Assembly (NCBI GenBank): GCA_028280715.1
Contig: JANQLG010000003.1
Span: forward strand, 186,001 to 250,000
From: Spongiibacteraceae bacterium
Lineage (GTDB): Bacteria; Pseudomonadota; Gammaproteobacteria; Pseudomonadales; Dasaniaceae
Direction: 5' to 3'
DNA length: 64,000 nucleotides
The position numbers and the translations under genes were made by a program. The notes under the pieces were generated by a model that searched no databases, had not been told where the DNA came from, and saw only the letters and a program-made list of their open reading frames with translations. This document shows positions 1-7,473 of this stretch, in pieces. Positions within the stretch are counted from its first letter, which is position 1. Each line of letters begins with the position of its first letter.

Positions 1-418
1 TGACTTCTTGCGGCATCCAGTGGTTGGCGCAACCATCAAGATATTTCTGCCAGGCCCAGTCGTATTTGAAGGGTACCAGTTGGTTGAGGTCAGCGCGGCA
101 GTTAATCATTGCCTTATCATCGACTTCGATGCGCTTGGCGCCCATTTGTAGTTCTTCCAAGCCGGCGGCGATATCCATGTCCTGAATGGCTTCTTTGGCC
201 TTGGCTACGGCATCACCTTCGAAGGTGATATCGCTATTGGTTGATGGTAACTCCTGTTCAGTAGCTCCCGGAGTTAAAGGAGATTGTGCTTCAGTAACAA
301 GTGGCGCTTCAGGCTCCAAGACATCAGTCGTCATACTTTCATTGGCAGTTGCGTTGACAGTAGCGGCGGCAGGTTTTGCCTCGTTTTCTTCAATATTGTA
401 ATCGTCCCAGCTCAGCAT
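1..418 (-). CDS. nrdB: Ribonucleoside-diphosphate reductase class Ia, beta subunit (5' part)
   Basis: This is the N-terminal 139 codons of the radical-generating small subunit of aerobic ribonucleotide reductase; the gene runs off the left edge of the window. The protein starts MLSWDDYN. It then has about 80 residues of Ala/Pro/Thr/Glu-rich linker, and the conserved core begins around residue 100 with short stretches such as [15 protein letters not shown] and [11 protein letters not shown], which are typical of gammaproteobacterial NrdB. The iron ligands lie outside the window. The ATG at 416-418 follows a purine-rich AAGGG sequence. It lies 88 bases downstream of nrdA on the same strand, so the two are probably one operon under the nrdA promoter. 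Identity is clear. The long N-terminal linker is, from memory, also seen in Pseudomonas NrdB. Confidence 0.95.
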   Translation of the reverse strand, partial: MLSWDDYNIEENEAKPAAATVNATANESMTTDVLEPEAPLVTEAQSPLTPGATEQELPSTNSDITFEGDAVAKAKEAIQDMDIAAGLEELQMGAKRIEVDDKAMINCRADLNQLVPFKYDWAWQKYLDGCANHWMPQEV

Positions 419-506
419 ATTTTTAACCCTTTACTACATATGGTGGTGTTTATGTTGGGTTTGGATCCAGTGGTCCAAACCCTTTTATTGTGGTTTTTAT
501 CCAGGC

Positions 507-3392
507 TTACTGGCAGGCCTCGCAATCGGGGTCGTCCAGTGAGCAAGCTTGGGGTACTGGTGCTGGCCCTGCATCTGCATCAGTGCTTGCCGATACGGCA
601 TTCAAAGCGCCAGTTTCAATCGTTGATTTTTCGGTACCAGTGGCCGCTAAGGCACGCAGATAGTAGGTGGTTTTTAACCCGCGGAACCAAGCCATCCGAT
701 AGGTGACATCGAGCTTCTTACCTGAGGCGCCGGCGATATACAGGTTGAGCGATTGCGCCTGGTCGATCCATTTCTGGCGACGGCTGGCCGCATCGACAAT
801 CCAGCGTGGCTCAACTTCAAAGGCGGTTGAATACAGGGCTTTTAAATCGTCTGGAATGCGGTCAATACTCTGTACACTACCTTCGTAGTATTTGAGGTCG
901 TTAACCATCACGTTATCCCACAGGCCGCGATCCTTCAGGTCGCTGACTAGATAAGGATTGACCACTGTGAATTCACCCGACAGGTTCGATTTCACGTACA
1001 GGTTTTGATAAGTCGGCTCGATGGATTGGGAGACACCGGTGATGTTAGCGATCGTTGCTGTTGGAGCGATCGCCATCACGTTCGAGTTGCGCATGCCTTT
1101 TTCTTTGATGCGGCTGCGCAGGTTGTCCCAGTCCAGAGTGGAGGACTGATCTACTTCGATGTAATTTGCACCGCGATGATCGATCAGCTTTTGCAGTGAA
1201 TCGATGGGTAGCACGCCCTGGCTCCACAGCGAACCATCAAAGGATGAGTAAGAGCCGCGTTCCTCTGCCAGTTTAGAAGAGGCTTGGATGGCAAAGTAAC
1301 TGATGGCTTCCATTGATCGATCAGCAAATTCCACGGCTTTGGCTGAGCCATAGGGAATATGTTGCTTGTACAGAGCATCCTGGAAACCCATCAAACCGAG
1401 TCCCACTGGACGGTGGCGCATATTAGAAGTGCGAGCTTGTTCAACCGAGTAGTAGTTGATATCAATAACGTTATCGAGCATGCGTACTGCGGTATTGATG
1501 GTTGTCTCCAGCTTGGCCATATCGAGACCATTTTCGTCGATATGCTGTGCCAGGTTGACCGAGCCCAGATTACAAACTGCGATCTCTTCTTTGTTGGTGT
1601 TGAGCGTAATTTCAGTACATAAGTTTGAAGAGTGAACGACACCAGTGTGTTGCTGTGGTGAGCGCAGGTTGCAGGGGTCTTTAAAGGTAACCCAGGGATG
1701 GCCGGTTTCAAACAGCATACCAAGCATCTTGCGCCATAGATCCTGAGCGCGAACAGTTTTAAACAGTTTGATTTCACCACTTTGACACTGTTGTTCATAG
1801 TGGGTGTAACGCTGCTCGAACTCGATACCGTAAAGATCGTGCAGATCAGGCACATCATTGGGTGAAAACAGCGTCCACTCGCCGTCGTCAAACACCCGTT
1901 TCATAAACAGGTCGGGCACCCAGTTAGCAGTATTCATGTCATGGGTACGGCGACGGTCATCACCGGTGTTTTTACGCAGCTCAAGGAATTCTTCAATGTC
2001 CATGTGCCAGGTTTCCAGATAGGAACACACGGCGCCTTTACGCTTGCCGCCCTGGTTAACTGCCACAGCGGTATCGTTGACTACTTTCAGGAATGGAACC
2101 ACCCCCTGAGATTTTCCGTTAGTGCCTTTGATATAAGCACCCAGCGCACGCACAGGTGTCCAGTCATTGCCCAGGCCACCTGCCCACTTGGAGAGCATGG
2201 CGTTATCCTGAATAGCACCGTAAATACCGTGCAGGTCATCGGGTACTGTTGTCAGGTAGCAGGAGGACAACTGAGGTCTTAAGGTGCCAGCGTTGAACAG
2301 CGTAGGTGTTGAGCTCATGTAATCGAAAGAGCTCAGTAAGCGGTAAAACTCGATGGCGCGTTCTTCTTTTTGTTCGCCTTCGCTGGATGCCAGCCCCATC
2401 GCTACACGCATAAAGAAAACCTGTGGTAATTCGATGCGGGTTTCATTGCTGTGAATAAAATAGCGATCGTACAGTGTTTGCAGACCGAGGTAGTTAAACT
2501 GCAGGTCGCGCTCGGGTTCCAAGGCTTCAGCCAGAACGGTTAAATCATAATTCTGTAATTCCGGAGATAGCAGCTCCAGCTCGATACCTTTGTTGATATA
2601 AACCGGTAACGCCTTGGCGTATAGCTCGGACATATCGGCTTGGGTGGCTGACTGGGCAATTTCCAGAAATGACAGGGCTTCTGCGCGCAGATTGTCCAAC
2701 AGCAATCGAGCAGTAACATAGGTATAGCTGGGTTCTTTCTCTACCAGGGTGCGGGCCGTGATCACCAATGAGGTATTCACTTCTTGAGCGGGAACACCGT
2801 CATAGAGATTTTTCAGCGCTTCATCAATGATGGTTTGCGCATCGACGTCGTCAAGTCCGGCGCAGGCTTCCTGAACAATCACCTCCATACGGCCGAGATC
2901 GAGAGGTGCTTGAGAGCCATCGTCCAGGCTGACACGAATAGTGGGGTGGGCCTTTTGTGGGTCGCGGGAAACACGCTCTTCACGCTGTTGCCGACGTTGT
3001 TCACGGTAAAGCACATAGTCGCGTGCCACTTTGTGCTCGCCGCTTCTCATCAGTGCCAGTTCTACTTGATCCTGAATATCTTCGATGTGGATGGTGCCGC
3101 CCGATGGCATCCGGCGTTTGAAAATCGCTGAAACCTGCTGTGAGAGTTTGCCGACCGTTTCATGAATTCTGGAGGAGGCGGCGGCTGTGCCACCTTCTAC
3201 CGCAAGAAAGGCCTTGGTGATGGCAACGGTAATTTTGGTTTCGTCGTAGCTTACGACTTTGCCGTTTCTCTTGATAACACGCATTTGCCCGGGGGCAGTA
3301 ATTTGTGGGTCAGTAGCATTGGTTGTTTCGGGGGTTGCAGATTGTTGTGAGGCAGGTACAGCGGTTTGTTTCCCATCTACATCTGTTTGCAT
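507..3392 (-). CDS. nrdA: Ribonucleoside-diphosphate reductase class Ia, alpha subunit
   Basis: This is the catalytic large subunit that reduces NDPs to dNDPs, 961 aa. The N-terminus carries an ATP-cone (about residues 37-142, starting RVIKRNGKVVSYDETK) for allosteric activity control. A second cone-like segment follows (about 150-240). The core shows the expected cysteines: LSSCYL (first active-site Cys), the radical site NLCTE, and VCNLGSVNLA (second active-site Cys). The C-terminus ends CEACQ, the flexible Cys pair that re-reduces the active site. It is longer than E. coli NrdA (about 760 aa) mainly because of the extra cone, as in Pseudomonas. The ATG follows GGAGAAACT. nrdB lies 88 bases downstream. 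Upstream lie DnaA boxes and an NrdR-like palindrome. Confidence 0.97.
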   Translation of the reverse strand: MQTDVDGKQTAVPASQQSATPETTNATDPQITAPGQMRVIKRNGKVVSYDETKITVAITKAFLAVEGGTAAASSRIHETVGKLSQQVSAIFKRRMPSGGTIHIEDIQDQVELALMRSGEHKVARDYVLYREQRRQQREERVSRDPQKAHPTIRVSLDDGSQAPLDLGRMEVIVQEACAGLDDVDAQTIIDEALKNLYDGVPAQEVNTSLVITARTLVEKEPSYTYVTARLLLDNLRAEALSFLEIAQSATQADMSELYAKALPVYINKGIELELLSPELQNYDLTVLAEALEPERDLQFNYLGLQTLYDRYFIHSNETRIELPQVFFMRVAMGLASSEGEQKEERAIEFYRLLSSFDYMSSTPTLFNAGTLRPQLSSCYLTTVPDDLHGIYGAIQDNAMLSKWAGGLGNDWTPVRALGAYIKGTNGKSQGVVPFLKVVNDTAVAVNQGGKRKGAVCSYLETWHMDIEEFLELRKNTGDDRRRTHDMNTANWVPDLFMKRVFDDGEWTLFSPNDVPDLHDLYGIEFEQRYTHYEQQCQSGEIKLFKTVRAQDLWRKMLGMLFETGHPWVTFKDPCNLRSPQQHTGVVHSSNLCTEITLNTNKEEIAVCNLGSVNLAQHIDENGLDMAKLETTINTAVRMLDNVIDINYYSVEQARTSNMRHRPVGLGLMGFQDALYKQHIPYGSAKAVEFADRSMEAISYFAIQASSKLAEERGSYSSFDGSLWSQGVLPIDSLQKLIDHRGANYIEVDQSSTLDWDNLRSRIKEKGMRNSNVMAIAPTATIANITGVSQSIEPTYQNLYVKSNLSGEFTVVNPYLVSDLKDRGLWDNVMVNDLKYYEGSVQSIDRIPDDLKALYSTAFEVEPRWIVDAASRRQKWIDQAQSLNLYIAGASGKKLDVTYRMAWFRGLKTTYYLRALAATGTEKSTIETGALNAVSASTDADAGPAPVPQACSLDDPDCEACQ

Positions 3393-3686
3393 AGTTTCTC
3401 CAGGAACTGCGATTGGCAGTTGAGTATGTCGTGGTTGTGCTCAGCCTAGTTATTGTTAATAGCGAAATACTCAGTCACATGGTTCACATGAATAGCATGT
3501 TTGCATTATGAGTAATGTTGGTATTTCGCTCTCCTGGTTTTGGGGTTTTTCAATCAGGTGATTCGCAGAATCTCTCTACTTTACTTTCTCTTTATCTATC
3601 CCCTATGTTTTTCCTGTTTTCTTCGCCTAGTAAGTACTAACTTTCTACAAGTTTGAAGGTTTAATACTAAGTCTTATCTAGGGTGT

Positions 3687-3704
3687 ACCCCTATATATTG
3701 GGGT
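3687..3704. promoter_or_regulatory. Candidate NrdR box (palindrome)
   Basis: The 18-base sequence ACCCCTATATATTGGGGT is an inverted repeat with CCCC/GGGG arms around a TATATATT core. NrdR boxes upstream of ribonucleotide reductase genes have the general form acaCwATATATwGtgt, so the core and symmetry fit, but the arms differ from the enterobacterial consensus. A weaker similar site lies at 3712-3727. The centre-to-centre distance of about 24 bases is shorter than the roughly three helical turns usual for NrdR pairs. It lies about 300 bases upstream of the nrdA start. Confidence 0.5.
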
Positions 3705-3773
3705 TAGGGAAAAACTATATACAAGATAATGCGCTTTTTGGACTAATGCAAGGGGAAAATACTGCGAGGAAGC

Positions 3774-3793
3774 TGTGGATAAAATGTGTATAA
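3774..3793 (-). promoter_or_regulatory. Two DnaA boxes upstream of nrdA
   Basis: TGTGGATAA (3774-3782) and TGTGTATAA (3785-3793) are, on the minus strand, TTATCCACA and TTATACACA. Both match the DnaA box TTATNCACA exactly, in the same orientation and 11 bases apart (one helical turn). E. coli nrdAB is known to be controlled by DnaA boxes in its promoter, so the arrangement makes functional sense. The sites are about 390 bases upstream of the nrdA start codon. Confidence 0.7.
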
Positions 3794-3869
3794 GGCAGCT
3801 TGTCTGTGGTTACTAACCTGCTAACGCAGAGCATGCTTTTATATAAGCAAAATCAGGTGACATTTTCGT

Positions 3870-3892
3870 GATATAAAATATTTTTTTATATC
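3870..3892. repeat. Perfect AT-rich inverted repeat
   Basis: GATATAAAA (3870-3878) and TTTTATATC (3884-3892) are perfect 9-base arms around a 5-base spacer, 50 bases after the stop of the leftward ABC ATPase gene. It could be a weak terminator or an operator. The all-AT stem makes an intrinsic terminator uncertain. Confidence 0.35.
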
Positions 3893-3941
3893 TAAAAGTC
3901 TTTATATTCAACTGAATTATCGAGCATTAAAGACCTTATTG

Positions 3942-5000
3942 TTACTCCGGAGAAAAGGCGATTAGATGTTCAACATCGGCTTTTACATGAATGCTGTCGC
4001 CCAGAGCAAAGTCATGATGACTGGTGAATAATGCTTCAACGATGCTGCCTGTTGACAGTTTTAATGCATAGAGCGTAGCGCTGCCCGAAAAGACTTTGCG
4101 GGTTACTGTTGCGGCCAGGCCATCTTGTTCATTGCTGAGTACAATATCATCTGGTCGGATAAGAATGTCCACTGGCGTTTCGCTTGGCCATGGGTATGAG
4201 CGATTGCCGACGATAATTCCCAGCTCCGTTTTTACACTGTTGGTATCGATAGAGGTGCCAGGTAATAACGACCCCTGACCAATAAAATTTGCCACGAAAC
4301 GATTGCTGGGTTCATGAAACAAATTGAAAGCCGAATCCCACTGTTGCAGCTCACCTTCAAACATCAAACCAATGTGATCGGCAAAGGCGAAGGCTTCGTC
4401 TTGATCATGAGTGACCAGAATGGCACTGGTACCGTATTGTTTCAAGATATCGCGCACTTCCAGGTTGAGGTGTTTTCTCAGCTCGATATCCAGGTTGGAA
4501 AAGGGTTCGTCCAGCAATAACAGTTTTGGGTTGGGGGCCAGGGCTCGTGCCAGAGCTACTCGTTGTTGTTGTCCACCCGACAGTTCATGAGGGTAGCGTT
4601 TGGCAATCTCTTTCAGTTTGATTAAGGATAATAGTTTTTCGACAGTTTCCTTTTGCTGCTGAGGTGAACTTTTGCGAATGCCAAAGCAAATATTGTCGCG
4701 CACGGTCATATGTGGGAATAACGCATAGTCCTGAAACACCATGCCAATATGCCGTTGCTCTGGTTCTACCTGAAAACCGGGTTTGCTGAGTAGTTGATCG
4801 CCCAGGTTGATTTGCCCCTTGGTGACAGACTGGAAGCCGGCAATAGCTCTCAGGGCAGTTGTCTTGCCACAGCCGCTTGGTCCTAGTAAGCAACAAATCT
4901 CACCTTCAGCGACATGGAAGCTCAGTCCGTTGAGGACGGTCTGGTCGCCATAGAGACATTCAATATTTTCAACATTCAGCAAGATTTCGGTGCCTGGCAA
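3942..5000 (-). CDS. ABC transporter ATP-binding protein, FbpC/PotA type
   Basis: This is the ATPase subunit of an importer, 352 aa, with Walker A GPSGCGKTT (about residues 40-48), Q-loop MVFQDYALFPH, signature LSGGQQQR, Walker B LLLLDEPFSN and switch His in LVTHDQDEA. The last about 100 residues form a TOBE-like regulatory domain, as in ferric iron (FbpC), polyamine or sulfate transporters. FbpC-like is the closest by eye. No permease or binding-protein gene is adjacent, so it must pair with subunits elsewhere. The start chosen is TTG at 4998-5000. There is no clear Shine-Dalgarno, but the gene begins 15 bases after argF and is probably translated by coupling. An ABC ATPase next to argF also occurs in Pseudomonas, from memory. 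Confidence 0.85.
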   Translation of the reverse strand: MPGTEILLNVENIECLYGDQTVLNGLSFHVAEGEICCLLGPSGCGKTTALRAIAGFQSVTKGQINLGDQLLSKPGFQVEPEQRHIGMVFQDYALFPHMTVRDNICFGIRKSSPQQQKETVEKLLSLIKLKEIAKRYPHELSGGQQQRVALARALAPNPKLLLLDEPFSNLDIELRKHLNLEVRDILKQYGTSAILVTHDQDEAFAFADHIGLMFEGELQQWDSAFNLFHEPSNRFVANFIGQGSLLPGTSIDTNSVKTELGIIVGNRSYPWPSETPVDILIRPDDIVLSNEQDGLAATVTRKVFSGSATLYALKLSTGSIVEALFTSHHDFALGDSIHVKADVEHLIAFSPE

Positions 5001-5015
5001 TTAAGATAACCAAAT

Positions 5016-5927
5016 TTAGGATGATACCTGCAGCAGATATTCCATCAGTGCTTTTTGTGCATGCAGACGGTTCTCTGCTTCTTCCCAAATCACAGTGTCT
5101 GGGCTATCCATCAATTCTGCGCTGATTTCTTCACCGCGGTGAGCGGGGAGACAGTGCATGTAAAGTGCATCGCTGGCAGCTTTTGATAACAACTCCTGAT
5201 TAAGCTGATAACCGGCAAACTGCTTAATGCGTTCTGCTTGTTGCTCTTCTTGCCCCATGGAAGCCCAAACATCAGTGACTAACAGGTCGACATCCTTGGC
5301 AGCTTCGCTAGGATTTTGGGTGATGAATACTCGGCCGCTATTGGCTTTAACTAACTCTTCGTCAGGCTCAAAGCCTTCAGGGCAGGCGATGCGTAATTCG
5401 AAATCAAACTGGCGCGCTGCATTGATATAGGACTGGCACATATTGTTGCCGTCACCAACCCAGCACACGGTTTTTCCCTGAATGCTGCCGCGTTGCTCAA
5501 CGTAAGTTTGTATATCCGCTAACAGCTGACAGGGGTGAAATTCATCGGTCAGTGCGTTAATAACGGGCACTTTTGAGTATTGCGCAAAGCGTTCAATAAT
5601 TTCATGACCGTAGGTTCTGATCATGATGATGTCGACCATTGATGATAAGACGCGCGCACTGTCCTCAATGGGCTCTCCTCGCCCTAATTGAGTATCACGT
5701 GATGCCAGGAATAAAGAATGCCCACCCATTTGTGCCATGCCAGCTTCAAAAGAGACACGTGTGCGGGTGGAGGATTTTTCAAAAATCATTCCCAGCACTT
5801 TGTTCTTCAAGTGAGAATTATGTTTGCCGGCGCGCAGTTCAGCTTTTAGTTCGATTGCGCGCTGAATCAGGTTGTTTAATTCTTCGCTGGTTAAATCCAG
5901 TAATGAAAGAAAATGTTTGGCAGCCAT
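5016..5927 (-). CDS. argF: Ornithine carbamoyltransferase
   Basis: This 303-aa enzyme converts ornithine and carbamoyl phosphate to citrulline, the sixth step of arginine synthesis. It shows the carbamoyl-phosphate loop STRTR (about residues 53-57), HPCQLLAD in the ornithine side region and the catalytic MHCLPAHRG near the C-terminus. Length and motifs are standard for the anabolic enzyme. It sits 53 bases after argD and 15 bases before the ABC ATPase gene, all on the minus strand, forming an argD-argF-ABC operon. The following pathway enzyme, argininosuccinate synthase, is in this window at about 23.7 kb. Confidence 0.95.
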   Translation of the reverse strand: MAAKHFLSLLDLTSEELNNLIQRAIELKAELRAGKHNSHLKNKVLGMIFEKSSTRTRVSFEAGMAQMGGHSLFLASRDTQLGRGEPIEDSARVLSSMVDIIMIRTYGHEIIERFAQYSKVPVINALTDEFHPCQLLADIQTYVEQRGSIQGKTVCWVGDGNNMCQSYINAARQFDFELRIACPEGFEPDEELVKANSGRVFITQNPSEAAKDVDLLVTDVWASMGQEEQQAERIKQFAGYQLNQELLSKAASDALYMHCLPAHRGEEISAELMDSPDTVIWEEAENRLHAQKALMEYLLQVSS

Positions 5928-5980
5928 GGTTGTATCAAGATTCTGTTAACGATATTGATAAATGTTTATCAGCAAAAAAA

Positions 5981-7165
5981 TCACTGGGTTTGTTGCTCGA
6001 AATCCGAAATTGCCGCAATCAACTTGGCGACTAATTCGTCGGCTTCCTGCTGATTGATAATCAGAGGTGGTAATAAACGAATGACTTGTCCCACTGTAAC
6101 ATTCATAAGCAAGCCCTTGCTGCGGGCAATGTTGACTAGCTCAGCGCAGGGGGTAGTTAATTCGATACCTATCATTAAACCTTTACCACGAATATTTCTC
6201 AGTAATGGTTTGTCGGCAAGCGCGTTAGAAAATTGGTCTAATAAGTAGGCGCCAATGGCATCAGCATTTTCGCAAAGCTTGTCTTCCACGACGGTATCGA
6301 CAACAGCTTTGGCCGCTGCACAGACTAATGGGTTACCACCGTAGGTCGAGCCGTGGTTGCCTGGCCCAAACACCTTTGCAGCTTTTCCCTGTGCCAGACA
6401 GGCACCGATGGGCAAGCCGTTACCTAAACCCTTTGCCGTTGTGACCACGTCGGGAAGTATATTTTCGTGTTGGTAGGCAAAGTAGCGACCAGTTCTGCCA
6501 TTGCCTGTTTGCACTTCATCGAGCATTAGTAACCAGTTTTTCTCATCGCAAAACACGCGCAATTCACTCAGAAAATTGTCGGGCAGGATATTAATACCGC
6601 CTTCGCCCTGAATCGGTTCGGCTAGCACGGCGACGATATCATTGTTGTTAGCAGCAATGTTTTTGATAGCATCTAAATCGCTATAAGGAGCCCTAACAAA
6701 ACCACTTAGTAGTGGCTCAAACCCAGCCTGAATTTTACGATTGCCAGTTGCAGTTAGAGTAGCCATAGTGCGGCCGTGAAAAGCATTTTCCATCACGATA
6801 ATCGTCGGTTTTTCGATACCGTTGTTATGCCCAAACATACGCGCAATTTTTATTGCTGCTTCATTGGCTTCTGCTCCGGAGTTGCTAAAGAAAACATTAT
6901 CCATGCCGGAGACTTTACACAGTCTTTCAGCTAATTGTTCTTGCCGTTCAACTCCATACAAGTTGGAAGTATGGATTAGTTGCTCAGCCTGCGACGTGAT
7001 TGCTGCTGTTACTGCCGGGTGATTGTGCCCCAGCGAATTAACACCGATCCCGCTGATAGCATCCAGATACTCATTGCCAGCGTCATCATACAGGCGCACA
7101 CCCTTACCGTGGCTAAAGGTGATGGGTTGTCTTCCGTAAGTGTTCATAAGCGCCGACGATGTCAT
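5981..7165 (-). CDS. argD: Acetylornithine aminotransferase
   Basis: This PLP enzyme transfers an amino group to N-acetylglutamate semialdehyde (arginine synthesis; often also succinyl-diaminopimelate). It is 394 aa from the ATG at 7163-7165, beginning MTSSALMNTYGRQPITF, which fits the family N-terminus. The frame stays open to 7234, but the extra codons only translate a 15-base tandem repeat (MHLVP/VHLIP/MHLVL), so the longer start is unlikely. AAGAG lies 7 bases before the chosen ATG. PLP-binding features include the SGAEANEAAIK loop, LDEVQTGNGRTG and the Schiff-base lysine in TTAKGLGNGLPIGA. First gene of the argD-argF-ABC operon. Confidence 0.93.
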   Translation of the reverse strand: MTSSALMNTYGRQPITFSHGKGVRLYDDAGNEYLDAISGIGVNSLGHNHPAVTAAITSQAEQLIHTSNLYGVERQEQLAERLCKVSGMDNVFFSNSGAEANEAAIKIARMFGHNNGIEKPTIIVMENAFHGRTMATLTATGNRKIQAGFEPLLSGFVRAPYSDLDAIKNIAANNNDIVAVLAEPIQGEGGINILPDNFLSELRVFCDEKNWLLMLDEVQTGNGRTGRYFAYQHENILPDVVTTAKGLGNGLPIGACLAQGKAAKVFGPGNHGSTYGGNPLVCAAAKAVVDTVVEDKLCENADAIGAYLLDQFSNALADKPLLRNIRGKGLMIGIELTTPCAELVNIARSKGLLMNVTVGQVIRLLPPLIINQQEADELVAKLIAAISDFEQQTQ

Positions 7166-7191
7166 AGAGTTACTCTTAATTGGGTGAACCA

Positions 7192-7236
7192 GTACTAGGT
7201 GCATTGGTATTAGGTGCACAGGTACTAGATGCACTG
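7192..7236. repeat. Three tandem 15-bp repeats upstream of argD
   Basis: Units 7192-7206, 7207-7221 and 7222-7236 are imperfect copies of GTACTAGGTGCATTG. They end 26 bases before the argD start, in its leader. Because 15 is a multiple of three they extend the reading frame of argD, which misleads ORF calling. No known operator matches the unit. Confidence 0.8.
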
Positions 7237-7315
7237 TATGCCGACTGTTTAAAATACCGAGGTAAAATGTCGGCCCTATAAAAATATAAAATTAAAAACA
7301 CACAACTAAAAACGC

Positions 7316-7336
7316 AAAAAGGCAGCTAGAGCTGCC
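7316..7336 (-). terminator. Intrinsic terminator in the argD leader (leftward)
   Basis: Read on the minus strand this is GGCAGCT-CT-AGCTGCC followed by TTTTT, a 7-bp GC-rich stem with a tight loop and a U-tract. It has the form of a Rho-independent terminator for leftward transcription. It lies upstream of argD with no leftward gene before it, so it may act as a leader attenuator or may stop antisense transcripts from the divergent gene. Confidence 0.6.
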
Positions 7337-7350
7337 TGTATTGATGAGTA

Positions 7351-7379
7351 ATAATATAGCGCTATTTGAGGTTTGGCAA
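7351..7379 (-). promoter_or_regulatory. Candidate sigma-70 promoter for argD
   Basis: On the minus strand there is a -35 TTGCCA (7379-7374) and a -10 TATTAT (7356-7351) with a 17-base spacer. The predicted transcript start would be about 7344, only about 8 bases before the terminator-like hairpin at 7336-7316. If used, full-length argD mRNA would need read-through. Confidence 0.45.
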
Positions 7380-7473
7380 ACATTTGCATGGTGTTTTAGC
7401 GCAGTCTTTATGTTGCTTTTAGTTGAATTAAGTGGTGCTGGTTGTGGTGCAGGTTATAGGCGTGGAGAGGGTT

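Larger units (their letters stand above)
3393..3941. other. nrdAB control region, no gene
   Basis: This 549-base AT-rich stretch lies between the start of nrdA and the end of the ABC ATPase gene, both on the minus strand. It has no credible coding ORF. It holds an NrdR-like palindrome (3687-3704), a weaker similar site (3712-3727), two DnaA boxes (3774-3782 and 3785-3793) and a perfect AT-rich inverted repeat (3870-3892) near the end of the upstream gene. All are described separately. Confidence 0.8.

Noticed and set aside
7237..7431. ARG box (ArgR site) upstream of argD
   Set aside because: No sequence close to the ArgR consensus was found; only the promoter, hairpin and repeats stand out.
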